Positions 8,123 through 14,310 of a stretch of 27,604 bases of DNA are shown one piece after another. The stretch covers positions 1 to 27,604 of the forward strand of contig CAZTPJ010000049.1 in NCBI GenBank assembly GCA_964614515.1, read 5' to 3'. Both the position numbers and the translations under genes were made by a program. The stretch's first letter is position 1. Every line of letters begins with the position of its first letter. Source of the stretch: CAZTPJ01 sp964614515. Its GTDB lineage: Bacteria > Planctomycetota > Phycisphaerae > Phycisphaerales > UBA1924. The notes beneath the pieces are model-generated. The model did not search any database. It was not told where the DNA came from and saw nothing but the letters and a program-made list of their open reading frames with translations.

Positions 8123-8752
8123 TCACCCGCGCCGACGATGCGGCAGCATACCAGCGCCCAACGCCGCGAGCAACATCGCTGCGCCGCTTGGCGCGGGGAT
8201 GACCTGAATCACGGCCGAGCCGTGGCGGAACTGGTTGCGGGAAACGAGGTCGATGGAGTTGCCGTTGTGATCGACCCACACGGCGAACACGGGCGTGTTC
8301 TGTGTTTCGAGTTCGACGACTCGTGGCCTGAAATCACTCGTCGTCCACGTCGCCTCGAAGACGGCCAGCGGATTGGCTTTGTGGGGAATGCAGCCCACTA
8401 TGCCTTCTTGAAAGAATCTCACTCGCTCGACGCCGCCGGGAATGCCACCCTCCACAAACAAGCCGAAGCACCCATACCCGCCGGGCGGACGCGGGCCGAG
8501 TGGTGCGGGAAGTACAATATCCGTGAAGGTAGCGATGGTGTCACTACCAACGAGGCGGAAGTTTGCGCCGTAGAACCCAAAGAGATGTTGGGGAAAGTGC
8601 GCCGACACTCGGACGGTCGTCGATGGATTTGACGGCGAAACCGGCTCGCCGATCACTTCAATCAGCCAGCCGCCTATGGGTCCGGTTTGCGCCAGAACTG
8701 GCCCGACGGCCAGGGGAACCAACGCGATAGCCACCAAGCTTGCCCGTTTCAT
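8123..8752 (-). CDS. Secreted protein with PEP-CTERM-like tail
   Basis: A 209-residue protein with a clear signal peptide (MKRASLVAIALVPLAVG, cut after VLA). The middle is a Gly/Pro/Val-rich probable beta domain with two Cys (GCF and GCIP) that could pair after export; the family is not recognised. The C-terminus is IPAPSGAAMLLAALGAGML followed by PHRRRG, which fits the PEP-CTERM pattern of Pro motif, hydrophobic helix and Arg cluster for exosortase-type processing. The ATG overlaps the stop codon of a 34-codon ORF (ATGA), suggesting translational coupling. Confidence 0.8.
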   Translation of the reverse strand: MKRASLVAIALVPLAVGPVLAQTGPIGGWLIEVIGEPVSPSNPSTTVRVSAHFPQHLFGFYGANFRLVGSDTIATFTDIVLPAPLGPRPPGGYGCFGLFVEGGIPGGVERVRFFQEGIVGCIPHKANPLAVFEATWTTSDFRPRVVELETQNTPVFAVWVDHNGNSIDLVSRNQFRHGSAVIQVIPAPSGAAMLLAALGAGMLPHRRRG

Positions 8753-8853
8753 TGCTTCACCAGATCGACCGTCGTTTCCGTCGCGATGATTCGCACGACA
8801 TCCACACCCCCGTCCGCGCGCATTTCGTGGCCGTCAGGATTCTCGTGTGACAT
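8749..8853 (-). CDS. Small 34-codon ORF coupled to the PEP-CTERM-like gene
   Basis: The ORF encodes MSHENPDGHEMRADGG followed by VDVVRIIATETTVDLVKQ. Its TGA overlaps the ATG of the 8752 gene by 4 nt. There is no convincing Shine-Dalgarno site, but a TTGACT-17-CATACT promoter ends 6 nt before its ATG, so transcription would start at or next to the start codon (leaderless). It may be a leader peptide that couples translation of the next gene, or a non-coding 5' leader read by chance. No homology is recognised. Confidence 0.4.
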   Translation of the reverse strand: MSHENPDGHEMRADGGVDVVRIIATETTVDLVKQ

Positions 8854-8859
8854 GCTGCC

Positions 8860-8888
8860 AGTATGACGAATCGGCCCGGGAAAGTCAA
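8860..8888 (-). promoter_or_regulatory. Putative strong promoter of the small ORF and PEP-CTERM-like gene
   Basis: TTGACT (8888-8883) and CATACT (8865-8860) on the minus strand with an exact 17-bp spacer. It lies in the 49-bp gap downstream of the MDR gene, so the two units may be transcribed separately. Confidence 0.5.
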
Positions 8889-8902
8889 GGCCGGCCGTTC
8901 AG

Positions 8903-9946
8903 TCAATCCCACGAAATTACAACCTTCCCAAACTGCTCACCCGCCTCAAGGCGTTCATACGCCTTGCGGGCGTCCACGGCCGGGATGACCTGATCCACCG
9001 CGGGTTTGAGTGCGCCCGCGCGAAACAGCGCGGCCACTTCGCGGAATTCATCGTTGCCGCCCATCGTCGAGCCGAGCAGGCGCAACTGGTTCCAGAAGAG
9101 CCGCGCGAGATCCGTCGTCGCGTCCGGCCCGCTCGTCGCGCCCGGGCACACATACGCCCCCCCCCGCGCGAGACTCTTGATGCACGCAAGGTGCGTCGCC
9201 TTGCCCGACGAGTCCACGGCCATGTCCACACCGCGCTTGTTCGTCCACGCGCGAACCTCGCCGCTCCAATCCTGCCCCTTGTCAAGCACGCAGCATTCCG
9301 CGCCGAGCGATTTCGCCCGATCAAGTTTCCCTTGATGCCGACTCGTCACCGCGACGGGGCACGCGAAGTATCGCGCGATCGCCAGCGCGGCCGTGGCGAC
9401 CCCGCCGCCGATCCCGGTGATGAGCACGCGCTGCCCGGGGCGCAACTGACCCTTGGTCACGATCATCGAATAGGCCGTCAGCGCGCACAGGCCAAACGCG
9501 GCCGCCTCGTTGGCGTCCGCATCGCCCACCGCCGCGAGATTCGCCGCGGGTGCGATGAAACGCTCGCACAACATGCCGTGCATGTGTTCGCCGATCAACT
9601 GATACGACGGCGCGAGCGTCGAGCCGGGCGGATCGTCAGGATGTGAACGCTCGGGCTGGCGCACGGCCGCGTTGACGATCACACGCTGCCCGATCCACGC
9701 CTTGTCCACGCCATCGCCGACGGCCTCGACCACGCCGCAGGCATCGCACCCGGAGATTCGCGGATAGTCAAGTTTCAACCCCGGCACGCCACGCCCGACC
9801 CACAGGTCCATCTGATTCAGCGCGGTGGCCAGCGTGCGGATGAGTACCTGCCCGGACGCGGGCGGGGGCGGCTCGGGCCAGTTCGCGACATGCGCGATGT
9901 TGGGCGCGACGGGTGAACCCTGCTTCTGCACGACGATGGCTCGCAT
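8903..9946 (-). CDS. MDR-family NAD(P)-dependent oxidoreductase (zinc-alcohol dehydrogenase/quinone reductase-like)
   Basis: A 347-residue medium-chain dehydrogenase/reductase. Residues about 20-130 form the GroES-like domain (ALNQMDLWVGRG, then ISGCDACGVVEAVG). Residues about 150-290 form the Rossmann domain with the nucleotide-binding turn GIGGGVATAALAIARYF. The usual GHE catalytic-zinc motif is replaced by GCDACG, and no four-Cys structural zinc lobe is seen, so it resembles quinone oxidoreductase-like members rather than true zinc alcohol dehydrogenases. The frame is open to 10147, but that extension runs into the intergenic repeats, so ATG at 9946 is chosen. It is cytosolic; the substrate cannot be told from sequence. 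Confidence 0.85.
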   Translation of the reverse strand: MRAIVVQKQGSPVAPNIAHVANWPEPPPPASGQVLIRTLATALNQMDLWVGRGVPGLKLDYPRISGCDACGVVEAVGDGVDKAWIGQRVIVNAAVRQPERSHPDDPPGSTLAPSYQLIGEHMHGMLCERFIAPAANLAAVGDADANEAAAFGLCALTAYSMIVTKGQLRPGQRVLITGIGGGVATAALAIARYFACPVAVTSRHQGKLDRAKSLGAECCVLDKGQDWSGEVRAWTNKRGVDMAVDSSGKATHLACIKSLARGGAYVCPGATSGPDATTDLARLFWNQLRLLGSTMGGNDEFREVAALFRAGALKPAVDQVIPAVDARKAYERLEAGEQFGKVVISWD

Positions 9947-9987
9947 GATGCAGCATACGCACCCGTGGCGGAAGATTCCGGCAAGCC

Positions 9988-10386
9988 GTGCCACTGAAGT
10001 CCACCTGCCCGTGCCACTGAAGTCCGGCGGGAGTTCGATGGCTTCGGCCGGCGCGGAGCACGTGCTGCGTGCAACGGCCCGGACTTCAGTGCCCTTGGGC
10101 GCGGCCCGCGCGAAGGCACTGAAGTCACTCGGACACGTATGAACCACATTCGCACAAGACGCGCGACTTCAGTGGCACGAAGAATGGACCTCCGCCTGCC
10201 CGTGCCACTGAAGTCCGGCGGAAAGTCGATGGCTTCGGCTCGCGCGGAGAACGTGCTCGGTCCAACGGCCCGGACTTCAGTGCTCTTGGGCGCGGCCCGC
10301 GCGAAGGCACTGAAGTCGCTCGGACACCCATAAACCACATTCGCACAAGACGCGCGACTTCAGTGGCACGAGGAGCGCGACCTCCG
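9988..10386. repeat. Tandem 191-bp intergenic repeat built from alternating ACTGAAGTC / GACTTCAGT
   Basis: Unit A (10004-10194) and unit B (10195-10386) are tandem copies of about 191 bp that differ at scattered positions. Within them and just before lie nine copies of a 9-mer: direct at 9993, 10016, 10118, 10207 and 10309, inverted at 10082, 10165, 10273 and 10356. The alternation allows hairpins such as GACTTCAGTGCC with GGCACTGAAGTC around a roughly 21-nt loop. ORFs across it shift frame between units, so it is not coding. It fills most of the 477-bp gap between the MDR gene and rplS. Confidence 0.9.
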
Positions 10387-10423
10387 AGGCACGGACATCA
10401 GTTTGAATCAGAAGCGAGGCACA

Positions 10424-10894
10424 TCACGCCGACGCTGCGGCGTTCTCGGCGGCCTTGGCCGCGGCCGCATCGGCTGCCGCTTTCTGCGCCGCAGCCACCT
10501 CCGCGGCGAGCCGCGTGTTCTCGGCTTCGACGTGCTTCATCCCGCGACGACGATCGCGCAGCCGCCGTGACTTGCCCACGCGATCACGCAGGAAGTACAA
10601 CTTCGCCCGGCGCGAATCCGCCCGACGCAGGACCTCGATCTTCGCGATGCTCGGCGAGTTGATCGGCCAGGTTCGCTCGATGCCCACCTCGTCGGCCACG
10701 CGGCGGACGGTGATCATCTCGTTGATCCCCCCGCCCCGGCGAGAGATCAAAACCCCCTGGAAAACCTGGATACGCTCTTTGGCCCCTTCGACGATCCGGC
10801 AGTGAATGTTCACCGTGTCGCCGATGTCAACCATCGGAAGGTCGGACTTGAGGGAACTGGCGTTGATGCGTTCAAGAATGGCTTGCTGCGACAT
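10424..10894 (-). CDS. rplS: 50S ribosomal protein L19 with Ala-rich C-terminal extension
   Basis: A 156-residue L19. The start MSQQAILERINASSLKSDLP is typical of the family, and GGAG lies 6 nt upstream of the ATG at 10894; the open frame to 11065 is not conserved-looking. The core contains GDTVNIHCRIVEGAKERIQV, FQGVLISRRG and KAKLYFLRDR-like SRRAKLYFLRDRVGKSRRLR, which place it at the 30S-50S interface. L19 is usually about 115-120 residues; here about 35 residues rich in Ala, Glu and Lys (ENTRLAAEVAAAQKAAADAA) follow, probably a helix or coiled coil. It is on the same strand as trmD but separated from it by the SEC-C locus, so it probably has its own promoter. Confidence 0.97.
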   Translation of the reverse strand: MSQQAILERINASSLKSDLPMVDIGDTVNIHCRIVEGAKERIQVFQGVLISRRGGGINEMITVRRVADEVGIERTWPINSPSIAKIEVLRRADSRRAKLYFLRDRVGKSRRLRDRRRGMKHVEAENTRLAAEVAAAQKAAADAAAAKAAENAAASA

Positions 10895-11070
10895 GGCTCG
10901 CTCCACGGTCAACTCCGCCCACAGAGGACGGCCGCAAATGGGACTGCAACTGTAGGCGAGCGCCCGGGGGGCTTCAACGACACGGCGAACGCAGTTCGGG
11001 CGTTCCCGGCGGAGTGCCAGCCTATCCTTCGAGCCTCCGGACGTGGCTTGACGGGCAAAGTCCAATCACG

Positions 11071-11079
11071 AAAGGAGGT
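11071..11079 (+). promoter_or_regulatory. Near-perfect Shine-Dalgarno site of the SEC-C locus
   Basis: AAAGGAGGT is placed 5 nt before the ATG at 11085. This ATG opens a 13-codon frame that ends in TTT TGA, while the SEC-C frame is +1 to it. The site argues that translation begins at 11085 rather than at the SD-less ATG at 11113. Confidence 0.6.
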
Positions 11080-11084
11080 GCCCG

Positions 11085-11311
11085 ATGGCACGAATCAAGT
11101 CAGTTCAGTTCGATGAGTGCTTTTGAGACGACCAGTAAGCGCCGTCGAGGATTCCCGTCCGAGACACACGTCAAACGAGGCACGCGCGGCGTGCTTACCG
11201 ACCTTGGTCTCGTGAAGGAGTTTGTCGAGAAGCTCGGTCGAAACGATCCATGCCCGTGTGGTTCCGGCAAGCGGTTTCAAGGCATGCTGCCTTGAGTCGG
11301 GCCGGTTTTGA
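11085..11311 (+). pseudogene. SEC-C motif small protein interrupted by two +1 frameshifts
   Basis: The frame from the strong Shine-Dalgarno site reads MARIKSVQFDECF then TGA at 11124. A +1 shift at the TTTT run gives ETTSKRRRGFPSETHVK... through LGRNDPCPCGSGKRF. A second +1 shift at the TTT run (around 11275-11277) restores KACCLESGRF and a stop at 11309. The joined protein of about 74 residues ends in a complete SEC-C zinc motif (CPCGSGKRF-x-x-CC), known from the SecA C-terminus and many small proteins, where it binds zinc and contacts SecB or the ribosome. Read without shifts, 11113-11295 encodes a 60-residue protein lacking the last two Cys. It may be a decaying gene, a sequence error, or programmed frameshifting. 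It lies antisense to the interval between trmD and rplS. Confidence 0.6.
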
Positions 11312-11352
11312 CGGGTCGAACAGAAACGATTACAGAAGATGAACTCCAAGCA

Positions 11353-11386
11353 GGGCCGGGCACACGCCCGGCCCGGTGTGCTTTTC
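11353..11386 (+). terminator. Rho-independent terminator of the SEC-C locus
   Basis: GGGCCGGGC (11353-11361) pairs perfectly with GCCCGGCCC (11366-11374) around ACAC, followed by GGTGTGCTTTTC. The T-run is on the plus strand only, so it serves the plus-strand SEC-C locus; trmD converges from the other side. Confidence 0.6.
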
Positions 11387-11397
11387 AGTCCAACGCG

Positions 11398-12177
11398 TCA
11401 CTTCGGTCCCAGCAGATCCGGCCTTCGCGACTTTGTCCGCGCCAGGCGCTGCTGAAGTCGCCACTTCGCCACGGCCTGATGGTCGCCGCTGAGCAGGGTC
11501 TCCGGAACCTCCATTCCCTCCCACTCGCGCGGGCGAGTGTAATGCGGACAGTCGAGCAGGCGCGCCCCCGGCGGTACGCCGAGTTCCGCTGCGACCTTGG
11601 CGCTGATGACCTTGCCGATCGCATCCACGTCGTGCGGCGCAGCGAACGAGTCCTGCACGGCCGACGCTTCATCCCCCAGCGCCCCGGGCAAGAGCCGAAT
11701 CACCGCATCCATCACGACCATGGCCGCGAGTTCGCCGCTGGACAGCACATAGTCCCCGACGGACACTTCGATCGGCGCGAGGCGCTGAATCACGCGTTCG
11801 TCGATCCCTTCGTAGTGCCCCGCGATGATGAGCAGTCGCGGCAGGCGCGAGAGTTCCTCGGCCATCGCCTGCGAAAACGGGCGACCCTGCGGCGACATCA
11901 AGAGTCGTGTGGCCGGGCGCGGGTCCAGCGCTTCGGCCGTGCGAACCGCATCCCACAGCGGCTGGCACATCATCACCATGCCTGGCCCGCCGCCGAAGGG
12001 ACGATCATCGGTCTTCTGATGCTTGTCGAGCGTGTGGGCGCGAATGTCGGTGGCGTGCCATTGCACGACGCCGGCCTTGTATGCCCGCGCGGGAATGCTC
12101 ACGCCCAGCGCGGCCGGGGCGTCGGGGCTGAACATCTCCGGAAATGTCGTCACGATGTCGATGCGCATGGTGGACAT
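11398..12177 (-). CDS. trmD: tRNA (guanine-N1-)-methyltransferase
   Basis: A 259-residue SPOUT-family enzyme that methylates G37 of tRNAs with SAM, preventing +1 frameshifting. Diagnostic segments are MRIDIVTTFPEMF at the start, the DDRPFGGGPGMV loop, MSPQGRPFSQ, IIAGHYEGIDERV and the knotted cofactor region EVSVGDYVLSSGELAAMVV. Length is normal. The start at 12177 adds MST before the usual MRID start; ATG at 12168 is an alternative. It lies 151 nt downstream of rpsP on the same strand, with rimM absent from between them. Confidence 0.97.
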   Translation of the reverse strand: MSTMRIDIVTTFPEMFSPDAPAALGVSIPARAYKAGVVQWHATDIRAHTLDKHQKTDDRPFGGGPGMVMMCQPLWDAVRTAEALDPRPATRLLMSPQGRPFSQAMAEELSRLPRLLIIAGHYEGIDERVIQRLAPIEVSVGDYVLSSGELAAMVVMDAVIRLLPGALGDEASAVQDSFAAPHDVDAIGKVISAKVAAELGVPPGARLLDCPHYTRPREWEGMEVPETLLSGDHQAVAKWRLQQRLARTKSRRPDLLGPK

Positions 12178-12328
12178 CCGCCGGGCGTCGTGTCACGCAA
12201 GCGTAGCGATGATGACGCCACGGCCGCAGCATGTGTGATGTGCGAACACACACCCGCGCGTCGGACGCGGGCATGGCAGTTCGATTTCTGGCGATCGGGG
12301 TTCTGCGTTGACCGAAAGGCAACCAGAC

Positions 12329-12673
12329 TCACTCGGTCTTGGGAGTTTCGGCCTCGGCCGTGGCGGCTTTGGCTGCCGCGACGCGATTGCGATCGGTCGT
12401 GCGCTTGGCTTCCCACGCGGTGGTGTCGGCGATGTAGTTGCGCTTGATGAGGAGGTCTTTGACGGTGTCGCTTGGCTGGGCGCCGACGCTGAGCCAGTAC
12501 TTGATGCGTTCTTCTTCGAGATGCAACTGCTTGGCTGAATCCTTTTCGAGCGGGTTGTACCAGCCGAGTTGCTCGATGCACCGCCCATTGCGGCGCGTGC
12601 GCTGATCGATCGCGGTGATGCGATAGAAGGGTCGATGCGTGCGGCCAAGTCTCTGCATGCGAATCCGAACCAC
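12329..12673 (-). CDS. rpsP: 30S ribosomal protein S16 with C-terminal extension
   Basis: A 114-residue S16. The core MVRIRMQRLGRTHRPFYRI, then ERIKYWLSVGAQPSDTVKDLL, is diagnostic for the family, which assembles early on 16S rRNA in the 30S body. S16 is commonly about 80-90 residues; here about 25 residues rich in Ala, Thr, Lys and Glu (RVAAAKAATAEAETPKTE) are appended, as on L19 in the same cluster. It is the first gene of the rpsP-trmD unit, divergent from the pseudopilin array. Confidence 0.97.
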   Translation of the reverse strand: MVRIRMQRLGRTHRPFYRITAIDQRTRRNGRCIEQLGWYNPLEKDSAKQLHLEEERIKYWLSVGAQPSDTVKDLLIKRNYIADTTAWEAKRTTDRNRVAAAKAATAEAETPKTE

Positions 12674-12756
12674 TGAACAACCTCCGCCGGACGCTCTCGC
12701 CGGTCATCGAGTCCTCGCCACGTCGTGGCCGATTCCCATCCCGCGATGGGGGCCGA

Positions 12757-12785
12757 AGTGTAGCCGCGCTCCCCCTGCGGAACAA
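12757..12785 (-). promoter_or_regulatory. Putative promoter of rpsP-trmD
   Basis: TTGTTC (12785-12780) and TACACT (12762-12757) on the minus strand, 17 bp apart, about 85 bp upstream of rpsP. The 382-bp rpsP/pilin intergenic region holds this promoter, the oppositely oriented one at 12933, and two leader hairpins; 12786-12932 shows nothing I can name. Confidence 0.4.
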
Positions 12786-12932
12786 AGTCCGTCAAAACTA
12801 GTGGTATTCCTCATCACCGACCCATCGACGTGCCACAGACCTAACGGCTTGCCATTGGGGCACTTATAGGACGAGGCTTCCGACGAGTCCGACGTCCTCT
12901 CAGGAATCCCCGGAGCGTCCGAAAGAAAGCCC

Positions 12933-12961
12933 TTGTAAGTGGATTGAGTTTGTGGTAGGTT
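12933..12961 (+). promoter_or_regulatory. Putative promoter of the first pseudopilin gene
   Basis: TTGTAA at 12933 and TAGGTT at 12956 with a 17-bp spacer, in a locally AT-richer stretch, about 100 bp upstream of the ATG at 13060. Confidence 0.4.
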
Positions 12962-12973
12962 TATGGATAGCCA

Positions 12974-13045
12974 CGGATCGAGTGTGTCGATCCGCGGGAT
13001 TCGTTTTATCCAGCGCACATGTTTCGCGCTGGCACATTTTTCATT
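12974..13045 (+). promoter_or_regulatory. Two leader hairpins, the second followed by a T-run
   Basis: CGGATCGA/TCGATCCG (12974-12994, 5-nt loop) is followed by CCAGCGC/GCGCTGG (13010-13032), then CACATTTTTC. Both lie between the predicted promoter and the GGAGG of the first pilin gene. The second resembles an attenuator-type terminator. Confidence 0.45.
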
Positions 13046-13059
13046 GATGGAGGTTCGTG

Positions 13060-14154
13060 ATGAAGCCGCAACGTATACGCAGGATCAGGGCTCCGGGTTT
13101 CACGTTGGTTGAACTTCTCGTGGTGATCGCGATCATCGCGCTGTTGATCGGGATTCTTCTGCCGGCCATTGGCGAAGCGCGGCGCGCGGGCAAGTTGACC
13201 ATGTGCTTGTCCAATCAGAAGCAATTTGGCGTGGCCACCGGGTCGTACGCCGCCGACTATGAAGATCGCATCTGGGCCTTCACATGGAGAAAGACGGGCA
13301 CGCCCAACAACCTCAAGTTGCCCAGCCAGTGGGCGCAGTATCAGCAGGCGGGCGATGATGTCGCGGCCGGCAAGATGCAGGCTCTCGACATCCTGTCACG
13401 TCGAACGGGTCGAGATCCTTCGGACTTCTTTCCGATTTCCGGGGCCGCGTGGATTCCGCATGTCTTGTACACCCACCTGGTGATCCAGGACTATCTCGCG
13501 GCGCGTCTGCCGGAGAAGATGGTGGTGTGTCCCGAGGATGTGCATCGCAACAACTGGCAGATCGATCCGAAGAACAACTTCGAGCAGAACGTGTGGCAAC
13601 CGTTCCAGGCCGCAGGCACGGACCCGATCAATCGTCGCTGGCCGTATAGCGCGTCGTATCAGCCGCCTTCGGCGACGTATGACCGCACGCCCACTCCTTC
13701 GCAGCGGATTTCGCAGGCCGGGGCGCACAACTTCTACTGGGTACCCGCGGGTTGCGTGCTGGGCAACTTGAGGATGTCCGATGTGCAGTTCCCCGCGAAG
13801 AAGGTGCATCTGCACGATCAGGAACAGCGTCACTACACGAAGAAGCGAGTGTTCTTCGGGTGGGCGGGTTCACGCCAGCCGCTGCTGATGTTTGACGGCT
13901 CTGTGAACATCGAGATCACCGGCGCGGAGGTGTACCAGCATCAGCGGCTCAATCGCCTGATGAAGGGCAACGAAGGGTGGAACCCGACGCAGCCCCAGTC
14001 AACTTCTCCGACGTTTATCGACTACACGCCCGCGACATGGGAAGCGCCGGCGCAGGGTCAGTTCGGCATTGATACGACCCCCGGTTACTACCGCTGGACG
14101 CGAGAGGGTCTGGATGGAATCGACTTCGGCGGTCAGGAGATCTACCCGTACTAG
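13060..14154 (+). CDS. Prepilin-like protein, array copy 1
   Basis: A 364-residue protein with a class III/type IV prepilin leader. The basic leader MKPQRIRRIRAPG precedes FTLVELLVVIAIIALLIGIL, with Gly at -1 and Glu at +5, so it should be cut and N-methylated by a prepilin peptidase. The N-terminal helix continues into LPAIGEARRAGKLTMCLSN. The C-terminal globular part contains two Cys and the array-wide blocks KMVVCPED, RWPYSASYQ, EQRHYTKKRVFFGWAGSRQP and LLMFDGSVNIEITG, and ends in FGGQEIYPY. The length far exceeds ordinary GspG (about 140-150) and fits the large planctomycete pseudopilin-like families. ATG at 13060 is preferred over GTG at 13057 because GGAGG at 13049 is then 6 nt away. 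Confidence 0.9.
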   Translation: MKPQRIRRIRAPGFTLVELLVVIAIIALLIGILLPAIGEARRAGKLTMCLSNQKQFGVATGSYAADYEDRIWAFTWRKTGTPNNLKLPSQWAQYQQAGDDVAAGKMQALDILSRRTGRDPSDFFPISGAAWIPHVLYTHLVIQDYLAARLPEKMVVCPEDVHRNNWQIDPKNNFEQNVWQPFQAAGTDPINRRWPYSASYQPPSATYDRTPTPSQRISQAGAHNFYWVPAGCVLGNLRMSDVQFPAKKVHLHDQEQRHYTKKRVFFGWAGSRQPLLMFDGSVNIEITGAEVYQHQRLNRLMKGNEGWNPTQPQSTSPTFIDYTPATWEAPAQGQFGIDTTPGYYRWTREGLDGIDFGGQEIYPY

Positions 14155-14272
14155 GAGCATCAACCCTGCATGACGATCACGGTCCGGCGTGGAGACATGC
14201 GCCGGGCCGATTCCAGTGAGGATGACGATTTCCGCCGTGGGCTGCGTTGGCCCCCGGCTCATTCATTTATCC

Positions 14273-14293
14273 GTGTAAGGCACGGCCTTACAC
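14273..14293 (+). promoter_or_regulatory. Perfect leader hairpin before pilin copy 2
   Basis: GTGTAAGGC and GCCTTACAC form a 9-bp stem with an ACG triloop, ending 7 nt before the GGAGG of the next gene. No T-run follows, so it is more likely a translational or stability element than a terminator. Confidence 0.55.
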
Positions 14294-14310
14294 CCATCGC
14301 GGAGGTTCGC

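Noticed and set aside
6839..8632. A 597-codon plus-strand ORF
   Set aside because: It lies antisense to the propeller and PEP-CTERM-like genes, which have clear signal peptides, repeats and tails. Its Arg/Pro/His-rich translation has no recognisable structure.
9817..10346. Overlapping ORFs on both strands across the 191-bp repeats
   Set aside because: The two repeat units fall in different reading frames, so no single protein is conserved; the region is better described as intergenic repeat.
9988..10386. Possible CRISPR array
   Set aside because: Repeats are only about 9-15 bp, occur in both orientations and at irregular spacing, and no cas gene is present.
11308..12447. A 379-codon plus-strand ORF opposite trmD
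   Set aside because: trmD on the minus strand is unmistakable and occupies the same DNA; the plus-strand translation is Arg/His-rich noise.
12704..13018. A 104-codon minus-strand ORF with CPNGKPLGLWHVDGS, reminiscent of a MORN/YwqK repeat
   Set aside because: It is a single short resemblance, with no good start site or periodic repeats, and the ORF overlaps the predicted promoters and pilin leader.
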